DNA of 30,634 bases, from NCBI GenBank assembly GCA_965372355.1, contig CBDVBZ010000028.1, positions 1 through 30,634 on the forward strand, in the 5' to 3' direction. A model generated the notes under the pieces. That model ran no database searches and was not told the origin of the DNA. It saw nothing but the letters and a program-made list of their open reading frames with translations. Numbering within the stretch: the stretch's first letter is position 1; each line of letters opens with the position of its first letter. Shown here in pieces: positions 1 through 8,282 of the stretch. The position numbers and the translations under genes were made by a program. The DNA is from CBDVBZ01 sp965372355. GTDB lineage: Bacteria; Krumholzibacteriota; Krumholzibacteriia; WVZY01.

Positions 1-1365
1 CCGGTTTGGCAAACCGGGTCTCGTATCGAAGTCATCCATCTCGTTATTGAGCAGAATCCCCGTGCCGGGAACGACGAACTTGGAGCCAAAAAGCGCGTTG
101 ACCGTTGTTGTCAGCGTAACGACACCCCCCCACCGATCCATGACGACGAGGTGTGTCGTGTGGGTTGATTCACCACCGGGGTGACCGCCCGGGATCTTCT
201 TGGAATCTCCCGGTGGCGCGGCCGGCAGAAGCTCGGCACGCTGCCGAAGGTACGGCGCGCTCAGAAGCTCGTCCACCGTCACGGCCATCCGCTTCGGGTC
301 GGCGAGCTGTGTGTTGCGATCTGCGAAGGCCAGTCGAAGCGCTTCGATCAGAGCAACCCACCGACGCGGATCGTCACGTTTGTGTTCGAACGCCTTCTGG
401 TGGATCAGAAACGATAGCGCCTGGCCAAATGCAAGGGAGCCGGAGCTTGGCGGAGGCATCGTGATGAGTGTGATATTCGAAAAACCGGCCCCGGCCAACG
501 GTAGTCGCCCGGGCACCCGAAACTCAGCTCTGTAGGACGCCAGATCAGCGGTCGTCCAAATACCGCCCGCCCCGCGCGCGCCATCGACGAGTCGCCGCGC
601 CAGCTCACCCCTGTAAAACGTCTCCGCACCGTCGTGCGCGATGAGACAGAGCGACGCCGCGAGCTCTCTTTGAACGAGCCGGCGGCCCGCCCGCGGACAT
701 CGGCCGTTTTTTGAGAACACCCGCCGGGTCGAGTAGAAGCGGCGCAGCTCGCTCCAGTTTTCCTTGAAGCTCTCGGCGAGCCTCTCGCTCACGGCAAACC
801 CCTGCACGGCGAGTTCGATCGCCGGGGTCACCAACTCGGGCCATTTCATCGACCCGCTTCTCTCCCACGCGGCGTACAACCCCGCGGGTGTACCCGGTAT
901 CCCGGACGCCAGCGGGCCCAACTCGGTTGCATCGGGTTTGCCGGCGGCCGCCAGATCGAGATACAAATCCCTGTATGCGGCTGACGGCGCCGTTTCGCGA
1001 AAGTCGAGCGCCCAGAACTCACGCTCCGACGAATCGTAGGCGATCATAAATCCGCCCCCGCCGAGGTTGCCCGCCTCCGGGAAGGTCACCGCCAGGGCAA
1101 AGGCCGCCGCGACAGCCGCGTCGACGGCGTTGCCACCAGCGCGCAGGATATCGGCGGCCACACGCGTCGCGTTTGGCTCTTCCGTTACCGCAATACCGCC
1201 GTACCCTACCGCCCAAGACGGCCCGTTCTGGAAAGGTTCGTCGGCGAGATATCTATGGGGGGACGTGTCTGACCTGGAAGGGCTAGTGGCGTGGTGGCAA
1301 CCGCTCGACAAGAGAAGCGTTGCCATTACGAGCAGCGCCGACAGAAATGCTCGTCGTACACTCAT
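1..1365 (-). CDS. ggt: Gamma-glutamyltransferase, 3' end beyond the window
   Basis: Gamma-glutamyltransferase cleaves or transfers the gamma-glutamyl group of glutathione and related peptides. It is made as a precursor that cuts itself into two subunits, usually outside the cytoplasm. The frame stays open from ATG 1365 to the window edge, giving 455 codons of a usual 550-600. The N-terminus has a hydrophobic stretch ending LLLSSGC (Cys23), which suggests export and perhaps lipid attachment, although the lipobox is not canonical. LRAGGNAVDAAVAAAFAL and LDFRETAP (Arg123) are typical of the large subunit. STHTTHLVV places the autoprocessing and nucleophilic Thr at residue 403, and GILLNNEMDDF follows as in known enzymes. 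The start overlaps the upstream hydrolase stop as ATGA, so the two are probably translationally coupled. Family assignment is firm; the natural substrate is unknown. Confidence 0.93.
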   Translation of the reverse strand, partial: MSVRRAFLSALLVMATLLLSSGCHHATSPSRSDTSPHRYLADEPFQNGPSWAVGYGGIAVTEEPNATRVAADILRAGGNAVDAAVAAAFALAVTFPEAGNLGGGGFMIAYDSSEREFWALDFRETAPSAAYRDLYLDLAAAGKPDATELGPLASGIPGTPAGLYAAWERSGSMKWPELVTPAIELAVQGFAVSERLAESFKENWSELRRFYSTRRVFSKNGRCPRAGRRLVQRELAASLCLIAHDGAETFYRGELARRLVDGARGAGGIWTTADLASYRAEFRVPGRLPLAGAGFSNITLITMPPPSSGSLAFGQALSFLIHQKAFEHKRDDPRRWVALIEALRLAFADRNTQLADPKRMAVTVDELLSAPYLRQRAELLPAAPPGDSKKIPGGHPGGESTHTTHLVVMDRWGGVVTLTTTVNALFGSKFVVPGTGILLNNEMDDFDTRPGLPNR

Positions 1366-3917
1366 TCGGCTCGACCCGTCCAAACGAACTCCCCATTCTC
1401 CGCGCGCCAATCGAGTCCAAAGAACCCGGCGCCGCACACAATACCACCCTCGTTCCCACTTTCCGGAGGACAGAACACGACGACATCGGGATACGCGAAC
1501 CCGGCCTGGAGGTACGGTCTTCGATCGGTGAGGCGCATACCAACGATACCGGTACCGCCCACCGCGCCGACGCACGCGACGTCACTTCCCCGCCGTGGTC
1601 GAATGACCAGTACGCCGAGATCCTTGCCCTTGATCTTCTTCTTGCCGATACGGATCTCGTTCGGACGAATGCGGATCTTGTCCTCTTTGATGAGCGTCCA
1701 GGCGGCGTTTGTTTTTTCGTTACCGTAGAGCACGACATTCCGGTCGGGTTCGGCCCGGGGATCGAAGTCGACATCGCGCACGACCTCGATCGCCCCGTTC
1801 CCCTGATACCAGAACGTCTCCGCATCGAATCGCGACTTGGCGAATGCCCATTGGTTCTCCGCGTCCGTACCCTTCGTACCGTAGACAAACGTCACCCGGT
1901 GGTTGAACAGATCCTTGAACGTGCCGTAGCGATGGGGCCCTTTGATCGTTGGTGGGGCCGGCGGCGTATCCACCCACTGTCCCTCGACGCGGTGGATCGT
2001 CAACGCGCTCTTGCGGGTCGGATAGTCGATCGGGCGGAGCAACTGACCGTCCAGTTCCACGGTCAGAGGACCCGAGGGTTCGATGTGTGTCAGATCGAAC
2101 GTCATCCGCTGCACATTATCCGTCCACCCGACAAACCGCCGCTTGCCGGGATCGAAACGGATATCGACGCTGCTCATCTCGAGCTGTTTTGTCTGCGCTT
2201 CGATACGTACCCAGTGATTCCACGCAGACACACCGGGGCTTGGGGTGCGAAACCGAACACGGCGCACCTCGTCGCTTGCCGGCACGGTGTGATGCGCGAA
2301 GAAATCGAACATGGGAAACCAGTCTACGCAGTCCGCACCGTCCTCATCGCTCTTGTCCCACCAATGGCCCGCATCCGGTTCTTCGTGATAGATGAAGTCT
2401 TTATGAAATGTCTCGAGGTGCGACACAATGCGCTGCGATTCGGTCGCCGGCACGTTGTCGTCATCCGCACCGTGCAGCACGTAGACACCGAGCGGCTCGA
2501 GGTTCTCCGCCAGCGCCATCGTGCGGCTGGGTGATGTGGCCCGCATGAGCATTTTCTCGATTGGCGTGTCCATATCGACAGCCCGGCTGGGACGGTACGA
2601 CCAGAAACTGATCCACCCGGCGCTCGGTCCGAGGGCCGCGAAACGATCGGGATAGAGCATGCCGATATGCCACGTACCGTGTCCACCCATCGAGTGCCCG
2701 GTGAGATACACACGTCTCTCGTCGACACCAAGGGTGCGCATGGAGATCCCCAACACCTCGATCGCATCGACGCGACCCCAGTCCTCCCAGTTGAAACCAT
2801 ACGGCCGGCGATTTGTCGGGGCCACGATGTGGCCCCACGACTTGGCCTTGTACGCCCCGGATTGGTTTATCGCCTCGACCGCTGCGCCATGGACAGACAG
2901 AAAAAGAGCGGCGGTGCTGTCTGCGTTTTGCGCGGGATTCACGGAGAAGTACTGCACGCTGCCGTCGATACCACTGACAAACGTCCGTTTCTGGTTCTCG
3001 TTCGGCCGTTTGGCATCGAGCACGATTTCCCGCTCATCGACCACCTCCTGAGGTCCGTCGGCGGGGCGTATCACCTCGAGACGAAGCCGTTGCTTGCCGG
3101 GTAGCGCCGGCGCCTTGCCACTTATTTTGAACGGCACCTTGAACACACTGAGCGGCTGGATCGTCGGGACGCGGACTCTCGTCTCTTTGTTGCTCTCGAG
3201 TAAGGCGATCAGGATGAGATCATCTGCCGGGCTGGTGCTCGCGTTGACCAGCACCACGGCCGCCCAGTCGTCGACAGGTTTGCCCACGATGAGATCGGGT
3301 ACCGTAGCATCACGCTCGTTGATCATGACCGGTGACCGTGGCTCGTGCAGGGTCACCTTGATGCCGGCCAAACGGCCGCCTTGAAAGATCAGATCGTTCG
3401 TACCCTGAGTCAGACGGATCGGGATGAGTGAGTAATCGAAACGCGGTTCCCACGACTCCCACGTTTCCTTGTACTGGTACAGGTTGCCGACCCGTGGCTC
3501 GCCGTTTACGTACACCATCCGGTGCGCCATCGCCTCGAGAATCGCAACGCGTTCGCGATCCTCTTCGAGCGCGACATAGACGTATCCTCCCTTGACCTCG
3601 TCGTCGACCAGCCAACCGTCCTCGTCGGCTACAACACGCCTCCAACGCCGCTCGTCTCCCGCGCCGGACGCGACAACGTCCCCCGCTGTCGGTCGAGACC
3701 AGGTGCGCATGACGACGCCGAGCTCCACGGGATCGATCGAACCGGCGCTCCGATACCAATCGTAGCCTCGGAGTACCAGGCCTTCCCGAATGGATATGAC
3801 GTCGGATGGCTTCGCGACAGGGGTGTCAACAAGCAGCGCGCAAAGCGCGGCCGCACAGCAGAATGCTATCGCGCAGCGGCGGATAGTGTCCGAAGATATG
3901 CGCAACGATCGAAGCAC
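1362..3917 (-). CDS. Exported alpha/beta hydrolase, prolyl-oligopeptidase/esterase type, with an extra C-terminal domain
   Basis: This 851-residue protein starts with GTG and a signal-like segment (about residues 13-35, IRRCAIAFCCAAALCALL). Residues 40-310 look beta-rich and contain no recognised motif. The middle is an alpha/beta hydrolase. YLTGHSMGGHGTW gives the nucleophile Ser409, HGADDDNVP the likely acid Asp486, and DAGHWW the likely His518. Families with this layout are S9-type peptidases and polyhydroxybutyrate-depolymerase-like esterases. The last 230 or so residues form a separate region (RYGTFKDLFNHRVTFVYGT onward) with a conserved look but no function I can name. It is first in a two-gene unit and overlaps the gamma-glutamyltransferase by 4 bases, which favours peptide breakdown outside the cytoplasm. 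Substrate is inference. No strong ribosome binding site precedes the GTG. Confidence 0.85.
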   Translation of the reverse strand: MLRSLRISSDTIRRCAIAFCCAAALCALLVDTPVAKPSDVISIREGLVLRGYDWYRSAGSIDPVELGVVMRTWSRPTAGDVVASGAGDERRWRRVVADEDGWLVDDEVKGGYVYVALEEDRERVAILEAMAHRMVYVNGEPRVGNLYQYKETWESWEPRFDYSLIPIRLTQGTNDLIFQGGRLAGIKVTLHEPRSPVMINERDATVPDLIVGKPVDDWAAVVLVNASTSPADDLILIALLESNKETRVRVPTIQPLSVFKVPFKISGKAPALPGKQRLRLEVIRPADGPQEVVDEREIVLDAKRPNENQKRTFVSGIDGSVQYFSVNPAQNADSTAALFLSVHGAAVEAINQSGAYKAKSWGHIVAPTNRRPYGFNWEDWGRVDAIEVLGISMRTLGVDERRVYLTGHSMGGHGTWHIGMLYPDRFAALGPSAGWISFWSYRPSRAVDMDTPIEKMLMRATSPSRTMALAENLEPLGVYVLHGADDDNVPATESQRIVSHLETFHKDFIYHEEPDAGHWWDKSDEDGADCVDWFPMFDFFAHHTVPASDEVRRVRFRTPSPGVSAWNHWVRIEAQTKQLEMSSVDIRFDPGKRRFVGWTDNVQRMTFDLTHIEPSGPLTVELDGQLLRPIDYPTRKSALTIHRVEGQWVDTPPAPPTIKGPHRYGTFKDLFNHRVTFVYGTKGTDAENQWAFAKSRFDAETFWYQGNGAIEVVRDVDFDPRAEPDRNVVLYGNEKTNAAWTLIKEDKIRIRPNEIRIGKKKIKGKDLGVLVIRPRRGSDVACVGAVGGTGIVGMRLTDRRPYLQAGFAYPDVVVFCPPESGNEGGIVCGAGFFGLDWRAENGEFVWTGRAE

Positions 3918-4140
3918 GTTGCCTAATACTACAACAGCCGCCCGGAGTCTCCGAGATCAATCGGCGATCGGGGGCATTCTGCGTCCCGTACTTGCTCGAA
4001 TCCGGCTGAACGGTGAGAAGTGTCGATACGGGATATTAAGAGGATCTTCGCCTTGCGGCAGCACAAGCTCACCGAGATCTTTCCCTGATCCCAACCACAT
4101 CCTCGACAGCGGACCCATTTTGTCGTATTCTTGATCTTGC

Positions 4141-4162
4141 CGCCGCCCCGTGGTGGGCGGCG
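4141..4162 (+). other. GC-rich hairpin in the leader of the small membrane gene
   Basis: CGCCGCCC and GGGCGGCG form a perfect 8-bp stem around a 6-base loop, 26 bases upstream of the AGGAGG of the next gene. No T-tract follows, so a terminator is unlikely. It could be a structured leader or chance in GC-rich DNA. Confidence 0.3.
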
Positions 4163-4187
4163 ACGGGCGCCGCTCCGGACCCCAGCC

Positions 4188-4193
4188 AGGAGG
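4188..4193 (+). promoter_or_regulatory. Ribosome binding site that fixes the start at 4201
   Basis: A full AGGAGG lies 7 bases before ATG 4201. It shows that translation starts there rather than at the upstream GTG in the same frame. It is also the best evidence that this short frame was a real gene. Confidence 0.75.
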
Positions 4194-4200
4194 CACGCCG

Positions 4201-4379
4201 ATGTCGTCTGTCGTTCCCGCGATCGGATATGTCATCATTGCGATGGCGTTGGCCATCTTGATCGCCCCGGGGACGCTCAAGACGGTTTTCGAGCACCTCG
4301 TAACCTCGGATCGGCTCTACATCGTGGCGTGATCATCACCCTGGTTCTCGGCGCTCTAACGGTCTATGCGGGAAGCTAG
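4201..4379 (+). pseudogene. Small two-helix membrane protein interrupted by a one-base frameshift
   Basis: From ATG 4201, preceded by AGGAGG, the frame reads MSSVVPAIGYVIIAMALAIL and goes on to TSDRLYIVA, where TGA 4330 ends it after 43 residues. In the next frame the sequence continues at once as VIITLVLGALTVYAGS to TAG 4377-4379. That supplies a second hydrophobic helix of the right length. Adding one G near 4329 joins the halves into a protein of about 59 residues, with helix, short cytoplasmic loop, helix. The layout recalls small DUF2065-type inner-membrane proteins, but that is a weak resemblance. The break may be a sequencing error or a real mutation. I see no slippery heptamer that would suggest programmed frameshifting. 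GNAT acetyltransferase follows 27 bases downstream. Confidence 0.65.
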
Positions 4380-4406
4380 AAATCAACGTAACCACTTAAC
4401 AGACAA

Positions 4407-4916
4407 ATGATTACAATAAGACGCGAGACAGAGAAAGACGCATCCGGCATTCGCAACGTGCACGAACAGGCGTTCGAGACCCCCGTCGAGGCGAATGTCG
4501 TCGAGGCCCTCCGCAAACGGGGTGTGGTCACGTTGTCGCTTGTCGCGGTGCGCGACGGCCAGATCGTGGGCCACATCCTCTTCAGCCCCGTCGACATCCG
4601 GACGGAGAGTTCTTCGCATACCGCAGTGGCGCTGGGCCCGATGGCAGTTCTACCCGATGCACAGCGGATGGGGCTCGGCTCGCGGCTCGTCAAGCACGGG
4701 ATCGAGGACCTCCGCCACGGCGCGCACAGTCTCGTCGTTGTTCTCGGACACCCCACGTACTACCCGCGTTTTGGTTTTGTAAAGGCCAGCGGCTACGGGA
4801 TCGGATGCGAGTTCGATGTCCCCGACGAAGCATTCATGATCCTCGAGCTCCAGAAGGGCACATGGAAAGGCCGCCGGGGCACCGTCCACTACCAACCGGA
4901 GTTCCACGAGGCCTAA
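4407..4916 (+). CDS. GNAT-family N-acetyltransferase (YhbS-like)
   Basis: This 169-residue protein is a complete GNAT domain, which moves an acetyl group from acetyl-CoA to an amine. The N-terminus IRRETEKDASGIRNVHEQAF is the usual beta1-alpha1 start. LGPMAVLPDAQRMGLGSRLV (residues 76-95) is motif A, with the acetyl-CoA pyrophosphate loop Q-R-M-G-L-G at 86-91. VVLGHPTYYPRFGF matches the YhbS group, in which a Y-P-R-F-G-F segment is typical. The acceptor cannot be told from the sequence. No clear Shine-Dalgarno precedes the ATG. The gene may be cotranscribed with the small membrane gene 27 bases upstream. It converges with the TPR membrane protein gene. Confidence 0.88.
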   Translation: MITIRRETEKDASGIRNVHEQAFETPVEANVVEALRKRGVVTLSLVAVRDGQIVGHILFSPVDIRTESSSHTAVALGPMAVLPDAQRMGLGSRLVKHGIEDLRHGAHSLVVVLGHPTYYPRFGFVKASGYGIGCEFDVPDEAFMILELQKGTWKGRRGTVHYQPEFHEA

Positions 4917-4984
4917 CCCCTCCATACACGCTGAGTCCGCGCGAAGAGGCCAGCCCCTTCCCTGCCGACATAGATCACTCCCTG

Positions 4985-6973
4985 CTATTCGCCCTGAACG
5001 ATCGCTTGTGCCCGGCGACGGAGATCGTCGTCCGCTTTGTGTCGTGACAGGAACTCCCTGGCATATCGCTTCGCACGCGCTTCGTGCCCCGCGGTCTTCT
5101 CGATCGCGGCCAGGTATAGATAGGCGACATAGAAGTCTTCCCCGCCCAGGGCCGAGCGCTCGAAATGCACGCGAGCCTGATCGAGTCTTCCCTGCTGCAT
5201 ACGGATCAGTCCCAGGTTGAAATGCACCCTCAATTCGTTTGGGTCCAGCCGGAGCGCCCTCTCGAACTGTTCGGCCGCCTCCTCGAATCGCTGGGTTTCG
5301 AAATAGACGGAACCGAGGTTGTTGATGAACTTGGGCTCACCGGGCGATATGGCAACGGCCCGCTCGATCAGTGGCAGGGCCTGCTCGTAGCGCCCCTGCT
5401 GCGCGTAAACCTCGGCGAGACCGTTGAGGGCGATCGGGTAGTCGGGGTTGATCTCCAGCGACTTCTCGTAGGCACGGATTGCGCCACGGATATCACCGGT
5501 TTGTTGGGCAACCCTGGCCATGTTTGCCTGAGCCCTGGGGTTGTTGGGATCCTGCTGAACGCTTTTTGTGAAGAGCACGCCCTCGCTTCTCCAGTCCCCG
5601 CTGCGGATGAATGTCCTGGCACCGGCACCCACAAAAGCGATCAACGCGATCGTGACCACTATGCCCGCTGTGGCGCGTGACATTCTCCATCCCACGGATG
5701 GCGCCGGCCGTAGCGCCGTATACCGTTCGCCGAGCGCGGCCGCGACGAGTCCGCCGAGAATCAAGGCGACCCCGATCGACGGCAAATACAGAAACCGCTC
5801 CGCCGACACCTCCCCGATCGCGATAACGTTCAATACCGGCCCGAGACCGAGGACAAAAATCCCCGCACCGAGTACCACATCCGGCCGACGGCGAAAACGC
5901 CAGACCATCCACACAACGAGCGCCGCAACGATGAGACCGCCGATCACGTGCAGATCGGCAAATGACTGCGGGACGGGCGCATCGTACTCCGCCGCCAGCC
6001 GCAGTGGCAGGAGCACCTTGTACACGTACCCGGCAAAGATCGACAACGGCAACGCCACGGAGCCAAGCGCGCCGGGCGCATAGGCCTCATAGGTCGACGT
6101 CGTCGTACCGATGACATCTCGCCGCACGATGACGTACAGAACCAAAACAGCAAGAAAAAGCCCGACGCTTACGATCGATCGCGCAGTCCGCTTCGCACCC
6201 GCGGCGGCGGGTCGCGAACCGCCCCGGCTAATCAACTCGTCAAACGGGCCAACCTCGAGCACCAGAACGAGCAGGGGCAGACAGGCCGCGGATTCTTTTG
6301 CCAGCATGGCGAACGCAAACGAGACGAGCGCACCGCCGAAAAGCGGCATGCTGTGGCGGCGCCGCGCCAACACGTAGCACGACAGCGAAACAAGCGACCA
6401 GAACGTCGCAAACAGATCCGTGCGGCCCGACACCCACGCCACCGCCTCGGTGTGAATCGGGTGAACGGCGAAGATAAGCGCCACCAGCATACCCAGCAGG
6501 ATATCGCCAAACAGCAAATAGACAAACACGAGCACCATGACGCACGTCGCCGCATTGATGAGAACGTTCGTCAGATGAAACCCTGTGGGGTTACCGCCAA
6601 AAAGCGTGTAATCGAGATGGTAAGAGAGCGTCACGATTGGACGGTAGTAGCCTCCACCTCGTCCGGCGACCTTCCAGGAGTCCTCGGCAAAGATCTGTTT
6701 TACCGTTTGCGGATCCAGCGTCCTCACCGCGTGATTGTCCACGATGAGACTGTGGTCGTCCCAGACGAAGTCGTGACCAATGGTGTTCGAGTACACCGCA
6801 ATCGCGACAACAAACACGACCAGCGCCGCTCTGAGCGGTGTTAGCAGGGCTCCAAACACAGAACGGCGCCCCGCCGACCGTGTGTCACGGGCGGTCGCGC
6901 TGGTGGTCTTGCTCTTCTTCTTGCGCTTTGAAGACATCGACAGGGCGGAAAGCCTGCCACGATGGTACCACAC
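4985..6973 (-). CDS. TMTC-like multi-spanning membrane protein with C-terminal TPR repeats
   Basis: This protein of about 662 residues has a GT-C-like membrane part followed by tetratricopeptide repeats. Numbering is from the GTG at 6973. An ATG 12 codons in (6937), just before the basic stretch SSKRKKKSK, may be the true start; neither has a good ribosome binding site. The first helix (about 47-63) is followed by DFVWDDHSLIVDN, with an acidic pair (Asp72-Asp73) where GT-C enzymes carry catalytic acids. YYRPIVTLSYHLDY, HLTNVLINA and AVHPIHTEAVAWVSGRTDL (169-187) are hallmarks of the TMTC/PMT-like group. Several more helices follow to about residue 455, then at least four TPR units (about 470-650). 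Eukaryotic TMTC proteins O-mannosylate secreted proteins. A glycosyltransferase role here is inference. Confidence 0.85.
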   Translation of the reverse strand: MWYHRGRLSALSMSSKRKKKSKTTSATARDTRSAGRRSVFGALLTPLRAALVVFVVAIAVYSNTIGHDFVWDDHSLIVDNHAVRTLDPQTVKQIFAEDSWKVAGRGGGYYRPIVTLSYHLDYTLFGGNPTGFHLTNVLINAATCVMVLVFVYLLFGDILLGMLVALIFAVHPIHTEAVAWVSGRTDLFATFWSLVSLSCYVLARRRHSMPLFGGALVSFAFAMLAKESAACLPLLVLVLEVGPFDELISRGGSRPAAAGAKRTARSIVSVGLFLAVLVLYVIVRRDVIGTTTSTYEAYAPGALGSVALPLSIFAGYVYKVLLPLRLAAEYDAPVPQSFADLHVIGGLIVAALVVWMVWRFRRRPDVVLGAGIFVLGLGPVLNVIAIGEVSAERFLYLPSIGVALILGGLVAAALGERYTALRPAPSVGWRMSRATAGIVVTIALIAFVGAGARTFIRSGDWRSEGVLFTKSVQQDPNNPRAQANMARVAQQTGDIRGAIRAYEKSLEINPDYPIALNGLAEVYAQQGRYEQALPLIERAVAISPGEPKFINNLGSVYFETQRFEEAAEQFERALRLDPNELRVHFNLGLIRMQQGRLDQARVHFERSALGGEDFYVAYLYLAAIEKTAGHEARAKRYAREFLSRHKADDDLRRRAQAIVQGE

Positions 6974-7019
6974 CGGCGCTTCGCGGCGGTCATGGAAAAG
7001 GCGAGATCGCGCCGACCCG

Positions 7020-7049
7020 TTGCGGAACAGACCAGCAACGTGCTAGAGT
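7020..7049 (+). promoter_or_regulatory. Candidate promoter of the ROK kinase gene
   Basis: TTGCGG (7020-7025) and TAGAGT (7044-7049) are 18 bases apart and about 47 bases before the start codon. The spacer holds the 5-bp inverted repeat GTTGC/GCAAC, which may be chance. This lies between two divergent genes. Confidence 0.35.
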
Positions 7050-7095
7050 CATCAAACTGTCCACACTCGAGCACGACAAAGAAACGAAAAACGAC

Positions 7096-8055
7096 ATGCC
7101 AGAGGTCACGATCGGCATCGATATCGGTGGCACCAACACCGAGTTTGGTCTCGTTGACCGGGACGGATCCTGTCCCGGTAACGGCCGCGTATCCACAACA
7201 GCGTTTGACGAACCCGAGGGGTTCGTCCGGGCGCTGGCCGAGTCCATCTCCCAGTGCCGCGATGGACTCGCGAAGGACACCACGTTTGTTGGTATCGGTG
7301 TCGGCGCACCGAACGGCAACTGCCACAGGGGCACGATCGAGCACGCACCCAATCTTCCATGGCAGGGGGTTGTTCATCTGCGGGATCTCTTCCGCGAACA
7401 CTTTGATCTGCCTGTCGTTGTCACCAACGATGCAAACGCCGCGGCGATCGGCGAAATGATGTACGGCGCCGCCAGGGGTCAGCGCGATTTTCTCGTCGTC
7501 ACGTTGGGGACTGGTGTGGGGAGCGGGTTTGTTTCCAACGGTCGTCTGATTTACGGTCACGACGGGTTTGCGGGAGAACTCGGTCACACCATCGTCGAGG
7601 AGGGCGGAAGGCCGTGCGGCTGTGGCCGGCGGGGCTGTCTCGAGACATACGCCTCAGCGACGGGATTCGTCAGGACGTCCCGTGAGATGTTGAGCTCCGG
7701 GGCGACCAGCGTCCTCGGCGATATCGCGCCCGATGAGCTCACGGCGGAGCACGTTACCCGGGCAGCGAAAAAAGGCGACACGACGGCGCGAGCGATCTTC
7801 GATTTCACGGCGAGAAAACTGGCCCTTGGGCTCGCCAACGCCGTGGCCATCACCAGCCCTCGAACGATCGTGCTCTGCGGAGGACTTGCCAGATCCGGCG
7901 ACCTCTTGCTGACGCCCACCCGGCGGTATCTCGACGAGTATCTCCTGAGCGTATTCAGAGTCGACCTCGTCACGACGGGGTTGCCCCGCGAGAATGCGGC
8001 CATTCTCGGTGCCGCGGCGCTGGCGTGGCAGGAGATCGAGGCCAAGAACTCTTGA
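7096..8055 (+). CDS. ROK-family sugar kinase, probably glucokinase
   Basis: A 319-residue ROK kinase, which phosphorylates glucose or a related hexose with ATP. ATG 7096 is chosen because the conserved domain begins right there (VTIGIDIGGTNTEFGLVD, phosphate-binding loop with Asp9 and Gly11-Gly12); the frame is open further upstream but encodes nothing conserved. NDANAAAIGEMMYGAARG carries the catalytic base Asp112. LGTGVGSGFVSNGRLIYG is the second phosphate motif. GELGHTI (His164) and CGCGRRGCLE (Cys174, Cys176, Cys181) form the ROK zinc site. Length is normal for the family. N-acetylmannosamine or fructose kinase are alternatives. A hairpin (8158-8174) followed by T-rich sequence lies downstream. 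The gene is monocistronic and divergent from the TPR membrane protein. Confidence 0.92.
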   Translation: MPEVTIGIDIGGTNTEFGLVDRDGSCPGNGRVSTTAFDEPEGFVRALAESISQCRDGLAKDTTFVGIGVGAPNGNCHRGTIEHAPNLPWQGVVHLRDLFREHFDLPVVVTNDANAAAIGEMMYGAARGQRDFLVVTLGTGVGSGFVSNGRLIYGHDGFAGELGHTIVEEGGRPCGCGRRGCLETYASATGFVRTSREMLSSGATSVLGDIAPDELTAEHVTRAAKKGDTTARAIFDFTARKLALGLANAVAITSPRTIVLCGGLARSGDLLLTPTRRYLDEYLLSVFRVDLVTTGLPRENAAILGAAALAWQEIEAKNS

Positions 8056-8157
8056 GACACCCCTGACCGGGCGTGGCATGATTAGCCTAACGCGATGTGG
8101 CTGGTTCGGTTACATTCAGCCCGGCCGCTCCACCGGATATCAGTGTCTTGACGCGCG

Positions 8158-8174
8158 ACTCCCGCTGCGGGAGT
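8158..8174 (+). terminator. Probable intrinsic terminator of the ROK kinase gene
   Basis: ACTCCC (8158-8163) and GGGAGT (8169-8174) form a perfect stem around GCTGC. GGTTGCTTTTAT follows, giving a short T-run. The same core, GACTCCCGCT then CGGGAG, appears again at 27221-27237 downstream of another rightward gene, so it may be a recurring terminator element. Confidence 0.5.
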
Positions 8175-8176
8175 GG

Positions 8177-8205
8177 TTGCTTTTATCACGGCGCGGATGT
8201 AATTT
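8177..8205 (+). promoter_or_regulatory. Candidate promoter of the propeller lipoprotein-mannosidase operon
   Basis: TTGCTT (8177-8182) and TAATTT (8200-8205) are 17 bases apart, in the only AT-rich stretch of the gap, 78 bases before ATG 8283. The -35 overlaps the T-tract of the presumed upstream terminator. Nothing else is seen in the rest of 8056-8282. Confidence 0.4.
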
Positions 8206-8269
8206 GTTGTATATCAGTAGAAACACCACAGAGCCCCCCAAACGACCCAACCAGGCCCCGATAACTGTC

Positions 8270-8274
8270 AGGAG
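8270..8274 (+). promoter_or_regulatory. Ribosome binding site of the propeller lipoprotein
   Basis: AGGAG sits 8 bases before ATG 8283 and supports that start, which also gives a good signal peptide. Confidence 0.7.
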
Positions 8275-8282
8275 TCGATTCC

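Larger units (their letters stand above)
3918..4200. other. Divergent intergenic region
   Basis: This 283-base gap separates the leftward hydrolase operon from the rightward small membrane gene. A short frame runs leftward through it, but it has no domain, no ribosome binding site, and it overlaps the start of the small gene, so I do not accept it. The right part holds a perfect 8-bp inverted repeat (4141-4148 with 4155-4162) in the leader of the small gene. I see no convincing -35/-10 pair for either direction. Confidence 0.4.

Noticed and set aside
1320..2534. A 404-codon open frame on the plus strand
   Set aside because: It lies wholly antisense to the hydrolase and transferase, whose catalytic motifs are clear. 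It has no domain or ribosome binding site. GC-rich DNA often leaves such antisense frames open.
4321..4335. Programmed -1 frameshifting in the small membrane gene
   Set aside because: There is no X-XXY-YYZ slippery heptamer and no clear downstream stimulator at the join. A missing base is simpler.
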